A stretch of 64,000 nt of DNA from Streptomyces sp. GS7 (GTDB taxonomy: Bacteria > Actinomycetota > Actinomycetes > Streptomycetales > Streptomycetaceae), in NCBI RefSeq assembly GCF_009834125.1, contig NZ_CP047146.1, positions 7,534,501-7,598,500 on the forward strand, in the 5' to 3' direction. This document shows, piece by piece, positions 13,800 through 23,021 of this stretch; position 1 is the first letter of the stretch; each line of letters begins with the position of its first letter. Both the position numbers and the translations under genes were made by a program. The notes beneath the pieces were generated by a model. That model saw only the letters and a program-made list of their open reading frames with translations. It was not told where the DNA came from and did no database searches.

Positions 13800-14237
13800 T
13801 CACGTCGGCGACCCCGCCGTCTCCGCCTTCTCGGCGTCCGCGGAGTCGGGGTCCACATACAGAATCTTCGCCTTCATATGGCCACGGGTCTGTGCCGCGA
13901 TCCATACGAGAGTGGCTGCGAGCAAGGTGAACGCAAATGCCTTGGTGTCGAAGAGCGTTGTGTCCTTGAAGGCGATGAGGAACACCGCCACGAACAGAAT
14001 CTGCACCGTGTACAGCAGCAGGCCCATCATCTGGAACAGCTGCGGAAGCTTCTTCGCGGTCTGCTGCAGGACGACGAGTCCGGCGCCCATCACCAGCACC
14101 ACCAGCACGGTGCCGACGACGGCGCCGATCGCTCCGGTCGCGCCCGCGACCGCACCGCTCACGGCAGCGGCGATCGCGCCGGCGGCGAGGGTGGGCACAA
14201 CGGCGTGGAGGAGTAGTCGGGCGTCATTCGACTGCAT
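13800..14237 (-). CDS. atpI: ATP synthase protein I
   Basis: AtpI is an accessory membrane protein that, in other bacteria, helps assemble the c-ring. The 145-residue protein has four hydrophobic helices (near residues 10-30, 35-58, 70-90 and 100-118) and a charged C-terminal tail with DPDSADAEKAE. It is the first gene of the atp operon. The 286-base region upstream holds a Rex-like operator at 14358-14373. Confidence 0.9.
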   Translation of the reverse strand: MQSNDARLLLHAVVPTLAAGAIAAAVSGAVAGATGAIGAVVGTVLVVLVMGAGLVVLQQTAKKLPQLFQMMGLLLYTVQILFVAVFLIAFKDTTLFDTKAFAFTLLAATLVWIAAQTRGHMKAKILYVDPDSADAEKAETAGSPT

Positions 14238-14357
14238 GGCGGCGCTCCGGCAAGGGGTGGGGTGGTGTCGTCAGGGACGAGCGTAGACCCGGCTTGAGGA
14301 AGAACCTGAGGCCAAAGGGCCGTCGCACTACGGTCCTTCGGCTCTGTCGCCGGGTTT

Positions 14358-14373
14358 CGTGAACGGTATCACA
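14358..14373 (-). promoter_or_regulatory. Candidate Rex operator upstream of atpI
   Basis: On the coding strand the site reads TGTGATACCGTTCACG. It matches TGTGA-N6-TCACA, the core of the Streptomyces Rex operator (TGTGAACGCGTTCACA), with one mismatch in the last base. Rex is an NADH/NAD-sensing repressor of respiratory genes. The site lies 121-136 bases before the atpI start, inside the only AT-rich part of the gap. Confidence 0.55.
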
Positions 14374-14523
14374 AACTATTTGATGAGGTCTTTACCTGGT
14401 TCGTGTGGACCCTGTCACACCTGAGCGTGAACCTGCGCGTTGGTGCACTGACGGGCGGCGGATTGTCTGGTATGCGGTCAACCGCCCTGATTCCCGAGGC
14501 ACGTTCGGGCGACGGCGCACCAC

Positions 14524-15837
14524 TCAGCGATGACTCCCCGCCTTGCGGCGGTCCACGAAGCGTGACCGGTCGCCGATCGCGGTGGCGCCGTGGATGCCCG
14601 GCGGAATCGCCGGCCGCCGCTCCTCCGGCGGCGTCTCCGCGGACTCCGCACCGGCCGCCGCCGGCCCGCTCGCGACCCGGCGGTAGCGCGGCGGAACCAT
14701 CCGCTCCGCCCAGCGGGGGGCGCGCGGCGTGAAGCGCGGCAGGAGGAGGAGCACCAGGCCGACCGCGCTGAGCAGCACGATGCCAAGGACGATCCACATG
14801 CTGGCGTCGTTCGCCGAGTAGGCCACCGCGCCGAACGCGATCAGCGCCGACCAGAAGTACATGATCAGCACCGCGCGGCTGTGCGAGTGGCCGATCTCCA
14901 GCAGCCGGTGGTGCAGATGCCCGCGGTCCGCGGCGAACGGCGACTGGCCCTTCCACGTCCGCCGCACAATGGCCAGAATCAGATCCGCTACCGGTACCGC
15001 GATGATCGTCAGCGGGAGCAGCAGCGGGATGTAGACCGGCACCATCGCGTGGGTCGCCTCACGCAGACCGCCCGCCTTCTGGTTGAGCAGGTCCGGGTCG
15101 ACCTGGCCGGTCACCGAGACCGCGCCGGCGGCCATCACCAGGCCGATCAGCATCGAGCCGGAGTCGCCCATGAAGATCCGCGCCGGGTGCATGTTGTGCG
15201 GCAGGAAGCCGATGCACATGCCCATCAGCACGACCGAGAACAGCGTGGCGGGGGCGGCGGCCTCGATGCCGTAGCCGAACCACAGACGGTAGGTGTACAT
15301 GAAGAACGCCGCGGCGGCGATGCACACCATGCCGGACGCCAGGCCGTCCAGGCCGTCGACGAAGTTGACCGCGTTGATGGTGATGACGACCAGCGCGACG
15401 GTCAGCAGCGTGCCCTGCATCGGGGTCAGCGAGACGGTGCCGATACCGGGGATCGGGATCCACAGGATCGTCAGGCCCTGGAGGACCATCACCCCCGCGG
15501 CGATCATCTGGCCGCCGAGCTTGACCAGCGCGTCCACGCCCCACTTGTCGTCCAGGACGCCGAGGATCCAGATCAGCGCCGCGCCCGACAGCAGCGCCCG
15601 CGGCTCGTTGGTCTCGAAGACGCTCTTGAGGTTGGTCAGATGCGCGGCGACCAGCAGCCCCGCGCACAGCCCGCCGAACATCGCGATACCGCCGAGCCGC
15701 GGTGTCGGCTCGCGGTGCACATCACGCGCGCGGATCTCCGGCATCGCACCGGCCGCGATCGCGAATTTCCGTACCGGCCCGGTCAGCAGGTAGGTCACCG
15801 CGGCCGTGACGCACAGCGTCAGCAGGTATTCACGCAC
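14524..15837 (-). CDS. WecA/TagO-type polyprenyl-phosphate GlcNAc-1-phosphate transferase
   Basis: This 437-residue integral membrane enzyme belongs to the MraY/WecA superfamily. It transfers a GlcNAc-1-phosphate-type group from a UDP-sugar to undecaprenyl or decaprenyl phosphate, starting synthesis of a cell-wall glycopolymer. About eleven helices are visible. Catalytic motifs are GVLDDKWGVD, NAVNFVDGLDGLA, the HPARIFMGDSGSMLIG loop and the His-rich RGHLHHRLLEIG. The C-terminal tail of about 75 residues is Pro/Ala/Glu-rich. The GTG at 15837 has a GGGG stretch 5-6 bases upstream; an ATG at 15849 would add four residues but lacks a ribosome site. Confidence 0.9.
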   Translation of the reverse strand: MREYLLTLCVTAAVTYLLTGPVRKFAIAAGAMPEIRARDVHREPTPRLGGIAMFGGLCAGLLVAAHLTNLKSVFETNEPRALLSGAALIWILGVLDDKWGVDALVKLGGQMIAAGVMVLQGLTILWIPIPGIGTVSLTPMQGTLLTVALVVITINAVNFVDGLDGLASGMVCIAAAAFFMYTYRLWFGYGIEAAAPATLFSVVLMGMCIGFLPHNMHPARIFMGDSGSMLIGLVMAAGAVSVTGQVDPDLLNQKAGGLREATHAMVPVYIPLLLPLTIIAVPVADLILAIVRRTWKGQSPFAADRGHLHHRLLEIGHSHSRAVLIMYFWSALIAFGAVAYSANDASMWIVLGIVLLSAVGLVLLLLPRFTPRAPRWAERMVPPRYRRVASGPAAAGAESAETPPEERRPAIPPGIHGATAIGDRSRFVDRRKAGSHR

Positions 15838-15947
15838 GGGCTGCCCCATAGAGATAGCTGGCCATCACAGCCCCACACCTTATGCGTGTCAGCCCCCTGG
15901 CCGTGAATACAGGGAAAGACGCACCCGGTCCGCGGACGGTTCCCGGG

Positions 15948-17321
15948 TCAGTCCTGCTCCGGATACGGCGGGAAGCGGTGCACCAGCGCGGCGGTCTCGG
16001 CGCGGGCCCCCCGGTCCTCCCGCAGCGCCGCCCCGATCAGCTCCGCGATCCGGTGCATCTCGGCCTCGCCCATCCCCTGGGTCGTCACCGCCGCCGTCCC
16101 CAGCCGGATCCCGGTCGGGCGCGCCCCGCGCTTGCCGGGCACGCCGGCGCACGGCAGCGCGCAGGTGTCCAGCACGATCCCGGCGGCGGCCAGCCGGCCC
16201 CGGGCGGTGCGCGCGTCCACCCCGAGCGGGGCGGAGTCCGCGGTGATCAGGTGGGTGTCGGTGCCGCCGGTGGTGATCGCAAGGCCCTGTGCGGCCAGCG
16301 CGGCGGCGAGGGTGCGGGCGTTGGCGGTCACCTGATGCGCGTACGTGCCGAACGCGGGCGTGGCGGCCTCGGCGAAGGCGACGGCCTTGGCGGCGACCGC
16401 GTTCATCTGCGCGCCCCCCTGGGTGAACGGGAACACCGCGCGGTCGATCCGCTCCGCCAGCCGCGTCCCGCACAGGATCATCCCGCCGCGCGGCCCGCGC
16501 AGCACCTTGTGGGTGGTGGCGCACACCACATCGGCGTACGGGACCGGGCTGGGCGCCGCGCCGCCCGCGACGAGCCCCATCGGGTGCGCCACATCGGCGA
16601 TCAGATACGCGCCGATCTCGTCGGCGATGTCGCGGAAGGCGGCGTAGTCGATGTGCCGGGGGTAGGAAATCGAGCCGCAGACAAGGGCTTTGGGCCGCCG
16701 CTCGCGGGCCAGTGCGCGGATCGCGCCGTAATCGAGCAGCCCGGTCTCCTCGTCGACGCCGTAACCGGTGAAGTCGAACCACCGGCCGGAGAAGTTGGCG
16801 GGCGATCCGTGCGTGAGGTGTCCGCCGTGCGGCAGGGACATCGCCAGGACGGCGTCTCCGGGGCGCAGCAGGGCGGCGTAGGCGGCCAGTACGGCCGAAG
16901 ACCCGGAGTGGGCCTGGACGTTGGCGTGTTCGGCGCCGAACAGGGCCTTGGCGCGCTCCACCGCGATCCGCTCGGCGAGGTCGACGATCTCGCAGCCGCC
17001 GTGGTGCCGGGCGCCCGGATAGCCCTCGGCGTATTTGTTGCCCAACGGGGAGCCCAGGGCGGCGAGTACGGCGGGCGAGGTGAAGTTCTCCGCGGCGATC
17101 AGCTGGAGCCCGTCGCGCTGCCGGGCGCTCTCCCCCAGCAGGACGCCGGCGATCTCCGGGTCCTGCCGCAGCAGCGCCGCGAAGTCCGGCGAGCCGGGCG
17201 GCCGGGTGACGTCGTCGCGGGCCGCGGCCCGCGCCCGGTCCTCGATGGTCTCGGCCGGTGCGGCGGCCCGCGCGCGGCCGACCGGGGACTGGCTGCGGGG
17301 TGACGCGGTGGTGGCGGGCAT
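15948..17321 (-). CDS. glyA: Serine hydroxymethyltransferase
   Basis: This PLP enzyme converts serine and tetrahydrofolate to glycine and methylene-THF. The 457-residue protein has a roughly 45-residue extra N-terminus, then the AAENFTSPAVL and NKYAEGYPG signatures. The PLP lysine is at about residue 272 in ATTHKVLRGPRGG. The usual DMAHIAGL segment reads DVAHPMGLVAGG here. The ATG at 17321 has GGAG 8 bases upstream. It follows the phosphatase-like gene at 17537 on the same strand. Confidence 0.92.
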   Translation of the reverse strand: MPATTASPRSQSPVGRARAAAPAETIEDRARAAARDDVTRPPGSPDFAALLRQDPEIAGVLLGESARQRDGLQLIAAENFTSPAVLAALGSPLGNKYAEGYPGARHHGGCEIVDLAERIAVERAKALFGAEHANVQAHSGSSAVLAAYAALLRPGDAVLAMSLPHGGHLTHGSPANFSGRWFDFTGYGVDEETGLLDYGAIRALARERRPKALVCGSISYPRHIDYAAFRDIADEIGAYLIADVAHPMGLVAGGAAPSPVPYADVVCATTHKVLRGPRGGMILCGTRLAERIDRAVFPFTQGGAQMNAVAAKAVAFAEAATPAFGTYAHQVTANARTLAAALAAQGLAITTGGTDTHLITADSAPLGVDARTARGRLAAAGIVLDTCALPCAGVPGKRGARPTGIRLGTAAVTTQGMGEAEMHRIAELIGAALREDRGARAETAALVHRFPPYPEQD

Positions 17322-17458
17322 CGCTGGCTCCGGGCCTCGTACGGGGACCAGGGCACGCTGCGCGTGCCCCTGGGCCGGTCCGGCCCAAACCACCGGGCAG
17401 GCCCTAATCCCAATGTAGGCGCGGCTCAGCGATCGGGCGCGGTGTGCGGGCCATCGGG

Positions 17459-17482
17459 GTCCCGGGCCCGGTCCCGGGCCCG
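17459..17482. repeat. Perfect tandem 12-mer
   Basis: GTCCCGGGCCCG occurs twice without spacing, in the gap between glyA and the phosphatase-like gene. A second loose pair (CCAGGGCCC) follows at about 17493-17513. Each unit is itself nearly palindromic. The function is unknown. Confidence 0.6.
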
Positions 17483-17536
17483 TCAGGGGGCGTCCAGGGC
17501 CCTTCCAGGGCCCGTGCGCGGCCCACCGGACGGCCG

Positions 17537-18238
17537 CTACGCGGGTGCCGGAACCCCGGTGAGGGCGGTGACGACCGGGTCGAGGGCCTGGTTGATCTCG
17601 TCGCCGATGGAGCGGAAGAAGGTGATGGGCGCGCCGTAGGGGTCGTAGACCTCGTCGGACTCCGGGTTGGGCGCCAGCAGCCAGCCGCGCAGCGCGGCGG
17701 CGGCGCCCACCAGCGCGCGGGCGCGCTCGACCAGCCCTCCGCCGGGGAGCTCCGGGTCGGGCGCCGGGAGCGTGGCGGGGTCTATGGCCCGTACCAGCCG
17801 GTTGAACTCCTTGAGCGTGAAGGTCCGCAGCCCGGCGGAGTGGCCCATGGAGATGACCTGGGCGCGGTGGTCGCGGGTCGCGGTCAGCACCAGGTCGGCC
17901 CGGATGACGTGCTCGTCGAGCAGTTCGCGGCCGATGAAGCCGGCCGGGTCCGCGCCGTAGTCGGCGAGCACGGTCGCGGCGTGCACCTCCATGGGGGCGC
18001 CTTCGTGGCCCCAGGTGCCCGCGCTCTCCACGAGCAGCCCGCAGGCCCTGGCGTCGCCGAGCCGCTCCTCCAGGGCATGCCGGTGCAGCCGCTCGGTGAT
18101 CGGCGAGCGGCAGACGTTGCCGGTGCTGACGTGGAGGATCCGGAAGGTGGCGGAGGCGGGCGAGGGGGACGAGAGGGCCGCGGAGGGGAAGGTGTCGTCG
18201 CCGGGTCCCGCTATGCCACGCCCCAGGGGCGGCATCAA
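17537..18238 (-). CDS. Low-molecular-weight PTP-fold protein with Ser at the catalytic Cys
   Basis: This 233-residue protein matches the LMW protein-tyrosine phosphatase family: the P-loop HVSTGNVCRSPITE near residues 36-49, and the general-acid region YDPYG with Asp199. In active enzymes the loop reads V-C-x-G-N-x-C-R-S, where the first Cys is the nucleophile. Here that position is Ser38 (codon AGC); Cys43, Arg44 and Ser45 are kept. The protein is therefore predicted to bind phosphotyrosine or phosphate without normal catalysis. The N-terminus has about 32 extra residues and the middle is longer than usual. It overlaps the upstream TsaC-family gene by 4 bases (ATGA). Confidence 0.85.
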   Translation of the reverse strand: MMPPLGRGIAGPGDDTFPSAALSSPSPASATFRILHVSTGNVCRSPITERLHRHALEERLGDARACGLLVESAGTWGHEGAPMEVHAATVLADYGADPAGFIGRELLDEHVIRADLVLTATRDHRAQVISMGHSAGLRTFTLKEFNRLVRAIDPATLPAPDPELPGGGLVERARALVGAAAALRGWLLAPNPESDEVYDPYGAPITFFRSIGDEINQALDPVVTALTGVPAPA

Positions 18239-18882
18239 TTCGCCACCTCAAGTTCGGGTACCACCTTGCGCAGCTCCTCCGCGCTGATCGCGCCCGCGCG
18301 CAGCAGCACCGGGACCGGGCCGGTGACGTCCACGATCGAGGACGGCACGGCGGCGGGCGTCGGGCCGCCGTCGAGGTAGACGGAGACCGAGTCGCCCAGC
18401 ATCTCCTGGGCGGCGTCGCAGTCCTGCGGGGAGGGGTGGCCGGTGAGGTTGGCGCTGGAGACCGCCATCGGGCCGAACTCGTTGAGCAGCTCGATCGCGA
18501 CGGGGTGCAGCGGCATCCGCACCGCGACCGTGCCGCGGGTCTCGCCCAGGTCCCAGGTCAGCGACGGCTGGTGCTTGGCGACGAGGGTGAGCGCGCCCGG
18601 CCAGAAGGCGTCGACCAGCTCCCACGCCTGCTCGGAGAACTCGGTGACGAGCCCGTGCAGGGTGTTGGGGGACCCGACCAGGACCGGAGAGGGCATCCCC
18701 CGGCCGCGGCCCTTGGCCTCCAGCAGATCACCGACGGCCTCGGCGCTGAAGGCGTCCGCGCCGACGCCGTAGACGGTGTCGGTCGGCAGCACGACCAGCT
18801 CACCGCGGCGGACGGCCGAGGCGGCCTCACGCAGACCGGTCGCGCGGTCGGTCGCGTCGCTGCAGTCGTATCGCCGTGCCAT
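18235..18882 (-). CDS. tsaC: L-threonylcarbamoyladenylate synthase (Sua5/YwlC/TsaC family)
   Basis: This 215-residue enzyme makes threonylcarbamoyl-AMP from threonine, bicarbonate and ATP, the first step of t6A37 modification of ANN-decoding tRNAs. YrdC-domain signatures are VVLPTDTVYGVGADAF near the N-terminus, the K-x-R-like EAKGRGRGMPSPVLV, PGALTLVA, VAVRMPLH and SSANLTGHPSP. The Sua5-specific C-terminal domain is absent, so it is of the short type. It sits downstream of prmC and overlaps the phosphatase-like gene. Confidence 0.93.
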   Translation of the reverse strand: MARRYDCSDATDRATGLREAASAVRRGELVVLPTDTVYGVGADAFSAEAVGDLLEAKGRGRGMPSPVLVGSPNTLHGLVTEFSEQAWELVDAFWPGALTLVAKHQPSLTWDLGETRGTVAVRMPLHPVAIELLNEFGPMAVSSANLTGHPSPQDCDAAQEMLGDSVSVYLDGGPTPAAVPSSIVDVTGPVPVLLRAGAISAEELRKVVPELEVAN

Positions 18883-18952
18883 TACGGGACCTCCTCGTGC
18901 GGAACGAATACTTCGGATGCATCGCGTGCATCGGGCGCGGGAACGGGGCGCG

Positions 18953-19834
18953 TCATGGCGTCGCCCGGCGCGCGGTGGCGAATCGGGGCCTGTTGTTGAG
19001 GTCGGGGTGGTCGGCCGCGTCGGCCCAGCCCCGCTCCTCGGTGAAGATCCACGGCACCTGCCCGCCCTGGGTGTCGGCGTGCTCGATGACGACCACGCCG
19101 CCGGGCCGCAGCAGGCGGTGGGCGGTCCGCTCGATGCCGCGGATGGTGTCGAGGCCGTCCTCGCCCGAGAACAGCGCCAGCTCCGGGTCGTGGTCGCGGG
19201 CCTCGGGGGCGACGTACTCCCACTCGGTCAGCGGGATGTACGGCGGGTTGGAGACGACCAGGTCGACCTGCCCGTCCAGTTCGGGAAGCGCGGTCAGCGC
19301 GTCGCCGTGATGCAGAACGACGCGGGACCCCTCGACGTTCTTGCGGGCGTAGCGCAGCGCCTCCTCGGACAGCTCCACGGCGTGCACCCGCGACCGCGGC
19401 ACCTCCTGCGCGAGGGCCAGGGCGATGGCGCCCGAGCCGGTGCACAGATCGACGATCAGCGGCTCGACGACGTCCATGGCGCGGACCGCGTCTATGGCCC
19501 AGCCGACCACCGACTCGGTCTCCGGTCGGGGGACGAACACCCCCGGCCCGACGCTGAGTTCGAGGTAGCGGAAGAAGGCCCGTCCGGTGATGTGCTGGAG
19601 CGGTTCGCGCGCCTCGCGGCGGGCGATCGCCTCCCAGTAGCGGGCGTCGAAGTCGGCGTCGCGGACCGTGTGCAGCTGGCTGCGCTTGACGCCGTGCACA
19701 TGCGCGGCCAGCTCCTCGGCGTCGAAGCGCGGTGAGGGCACACCGGCGTCGGCCAGCCGCTGGGTGGCCTGGGCCACCTCCGCGAGCAGCAACGATCGGG
19801 GGCTCGGGGGGCGCCCCCCTGAATCGTGCGGCAC
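18953..19834 (-). CDS. prmC: Release factor glutamine methyltransferase PrmC/HemK
   Basis: PrmC N5-methylates the Gln of the GGQ motif in release factors RF1 and RF2. The 293-residue protein has the N-terminal helical domain, the SAM-binding motif DLCTGSGAIALAL at residues 129-141, and the catalytic NPPY at 196-199. The GTG at 19834 is preceded by GGAGGA at ideal distance. It directly follows its substrate gene prfA, the classic prfA-prmC pairing. Confidence 0.95.
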   Translation of the reverse strand: MPHDSGGRPPSPRSLLLAEVAQATQRLADAGVPSPRFDAEELAAHVHGVKRSQLHTVRDADFDARYWEAIARREAREPLQHITGRAFFRYLELSVGPGVFVPRPETESVVGWAIDAVRAMDVVEPLIVDLCTGSGAIALALAQEVPRSRVHAVELSEEALRYARKNVEGSRVVLHHGDALTALPELDGQVDLVVSNPPYIPLTEWEYVAPEARDHDPELALFSGEDGLDTIRGIERTAHRLLRPGGVVVIEHADTQGGQVPWIFTEERGWADAADHPDLNNRPRFATARRATP

Positions 19835-19869
19835 TGGTCCTCCAGCCGGTCTGTACTGGTCTTGCGGTC

Positions 19870-20949
<1,080 letters not shown>

Positions 20950-21117
20950 CGTGTGTTCCTCTGCTGACTGCTGATGTGGCTTCCCGGGGCCGGTGCGCCC
21001 CGCTGCCGCTGCGCGGCGGACCGTTCCCCGCCGGGGCGGCGGAGGCTACGGACGACAAAGACGCCGGTCCGGTCCCCCCTGTCCGGGGGCGACCGGAGAC
21101 CGGCGCCTTGCGGGTCG

Positions 21118-21342
21118 CTACTTCTTGGCGGCCGCGGCGGACTTGCCGAAGCGGGCCTCGAAGCGGGCCACGCGGCCGCCCGTGTCCATGATCTTCTGCT
21201 TGCCCGTGTAGAACGGGTGGCACTCGGAGCAGATGTCGGCGCGGATGCTGCCGCCGGCGACCGTGCTACGGGTGGTGAACGACGCGCCACAGGTGCAGCT
21301 GACCTGGGTCTCGACGTACTCCGGGTGGATGTCGCGCTTCAA
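21118..21342 (-). CDS. rpmE: 50S ribosomal protein L31, zinc-binding (C+) type
   Basis: This 74-residue ribosomal protein has the zinc-coordinating pattern CTCG...CSECHPF, which marks the C+ form of L31; such forms are often replaced by Cys-less paralogues under zinc limitation. The start is the TTG at 21342 with AGGAG 6 bases upstream. A near-perfect sigma-R promoter lies 104-130 bases upstream, consistent with thiol-oxidative-stress control of zinc ribosomal proteins known in Streptomyces. Confidence 0.96.
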   Translation of the reverse strand: MKRDIHPEYVETQVSCTCGASFTTRSTVAGGSIRADICSECHPFYTGKQKIMDTGGRVARFEARFGKSAAAAKK

Positions 21343-21445
21343 GGGATTCTCCTAGGTTCGGGAGTGCACCGGGTCGTGTTGCCGAATTGCGTCACGTGAA
21401 CCGGGGCCGACGGTCCAGTCTGCCAGGACTAGCCGTATCTCCCAA

Positions 21446-21472
21446 AACCGGGGTGCGGACGCGACTATTCCC
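21446..21472 (-). promoter_or_regulatory. Sigma-R-type promoter for rpmE
   Basis: On the coding strand GGGAAT is followed by 18 bases and GTT, matching the sigma-R (disulfide-stress ECF sigma) consensus GGAAT-N18/19-GTT. It is correctly oriented toward rpmE. Literature recalled for S. coelicolor lists rpmE as a sigma-R target. Confidence 0.7.
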
Positions 21473-21507
21473 CGGCAGGTCCGGCGGCCGGGGCGCGGCC
21501 CGGACGG

Positions 21508-22632
21508 CTACTTCACGTAGCTGCCCGTACCGCCCTTGTCACCCGCCGAGCCCTTGAGCGCCGACTTCGGGATGTCCTGGTCGTTCCGCAGCGCGTCCCA
21601 GACCAGCCGGCCCTGCTCGGTCAGCGGCAGCACCCGGGAGGGGTTGACCGGGTCGTACTCCACCGGCAGCGTCACCATCTCGATGTGGTCCGAGGTGATC
21701 CCGCCCAGGGTCTTGGCGAGCCCGGTGAGCTGGGGGACCGAGTTGAGGTCGGTGTCGGTGGTGACGGCCTTGGTGGCGGTGTCGGCGATGGAGTAGAGCT
21801 TGGCCGGGTTGGTGAGCACGCCGACGTTGCGGACCTGGTTCATCAGCGCCTTGACGAACGTCTGCTGGAGCTGGATGCGGCCCAGGTCGCTGCCGTCGCC
21901 CCCGGGGACGCCGTGCCGGGTCCGGACGAGTCCGAGCGCGTCCTCGCCGTTGAGGGTGTGCTTGCCGGGCTGCAGGTGCAGATGGCTGTAGCGGTCGTTG
22001 ATGGGCTTGGTGGTGGTGATGTCCACCCCGCCCAGCGCGTCGATCAGCTTCTTGAAGCCGGTGAAGTCGACCTCGACGAAGTGGTCCATGCGGATCCCGC
22101 TCATCGACTCGACGGTCTTGACGGCGCAGGCCGGTCCGCCGACCTCGAAGGCGGTGTTGAACATCGCCCGCCGCTCCGCGGGGACGGTCCTGCCGTCCTT
22201 GGTGCAGCTGGGCCGGGTGACCAGGGTGTCGCGGGGGATGCTGACGACGCTGGCCTTCTGGTGGCCCTTGAAGACGTGGACGACCATCGCGGTGTCCGAG
22301 CGGGCACCGCCCTCGTCCTTGCCGTACTCGCCGTTCTTGCCGGCCCGGGAGTCGGAGCCCATGACCAGGATGTCCATCGAGCCGTTGTCGACGTTCTTCG
22401 GCCGGTCCTGGCCGAGGGCCGCGTTGATGTCGACGCCCTTGAGGTTGCCGTTGAGCTTGAAGTAGACGTAGCCCAGCCCGGCGCCGCCGAGCAGCACCGC
22501 GCCGACCAGCGCGCACAGCGTGACCGTCAGGGCGCGGCGGCGCCGGGTCGGGCCCTTGCGCCGACGGCCCGTGGCACGTATGCCGCGGCCGCGGCCCTCG
22601 GCCGCCCGCGCGCTTCCGTTGCTGTCCGCCAT
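21508..22632 (-). CDS. LytR-CpsA-Psr (LCP) family cell-wall ligase
   Basis: LCP proteins transfer lipid-linked glycopolymers, such as teichoic or teichuronic acids, to peptidoglycan outside the cell. The 374-residue protein has a basic cytoplasmic N-terminus (residues 1-35), one transmembrane helix (about 36-58) and the extracellular LCP domain. Motifs are LVMGSDSRAG, RSDTAMVVHV, VVSIPRDTLV and LGLVRTRHG, whose Arg residues bind the pyrophosphate. The C-terminal tail is Gly/Ser/Lys-rich. An ATG start with AGGAG is clear. Its likely lipid-linked substrate could be primed by the WecA/TagO-like enzyme encoded 6 kb away. Confidence 0.92.
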   Translation of the reverse strand: MADSNGSARAAEGRGRGIRATGRRRKGPTRRRRALTVTLCALVGAVLLGGAGLGYVYFKLNGNLKGVDINAALGQDRPKNVDNGSMDILVMGSDSRAGKNGEYGKDEGGARSDTAMVVHVFKGHQKASVVSIPRDTLVTRPSCTKDGRTVPAERRAMFNTAFEVGGPACAVKTVESMSGIRMDHFVEVDFTGFKKLIDALGGVDITTTKPINDRYSHLHLQPGKHTLNGEDALGLVRTRHGVPGGDGSDLGRIQLQQTFVKALMNQVRNVGVLTNPAKLYSIADTATKAVTTDTDLNSVPQLTGLAKTLGGITSDHIEMVTLPVEYDPVNPSRVLPLTEQGRLVWDALRNDQDIPKSALKGSAGDKGGTGSYVK

Positions 22633-22928
22633 CTGCTCCTCAGTCCCTTTTTCCCTCGGCTGCCCCTCGCCGTCATCCCGTGGTCACGGGTGAGTGCCTA
22701 TTCAGACGGGAGGTCGACCGGAAGGGTTGCACGGCGCGTTATGAGCGCTTTCTTAGAAAGACGCCCCGTACGGCCCGTGCGACATCGGACTTTCGCCCTC
22801 TCACCTGCGCTTTCGTCCTGTGATCCGGCTTTGCCCGAGCTGTGTGCGCGGTACGAACCTGTGCGGAAGGTCTCAAGGGGGACAGCTCGCCGGTGCGGCA
22901 CCGCCGACACGCCGCACCGCGCCGCGGG

Positions 22929-23005
22929 GCGCCGCAGGCACGGTAGACACCAGCCCCCCTCGCCGGTGCGGCGAGGGGGGCTGGTGTCTACCGTGCCTGC
23001 GGCGC
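22929..23005 (-). terminator. 37-bp perfect hairpin after rho
   Basis: Bases 22929-22965 are the exact reverse complement of 22969-23005, with only GTG between them. In the rho transcript the stem begins 17 bases after the stop codon. No U-tract follows. The position suggests transcription termination or 3'-end protection of rho mRNA, and a stem of this length could also be an RNase III substrate. Confidence 0.85.
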
Positions 23006-23021
23006 GTGCGTCCGGCGGGCG

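Noticed and set aside
15948..18251. One 767-codon frame joining the phosphatase-like region to glyA
   Set aside because: The upstream part is an Arg-rich shadow of the phosphatase gene. The glyA protein begins at the ATG at 17321 with its own ribosome site.
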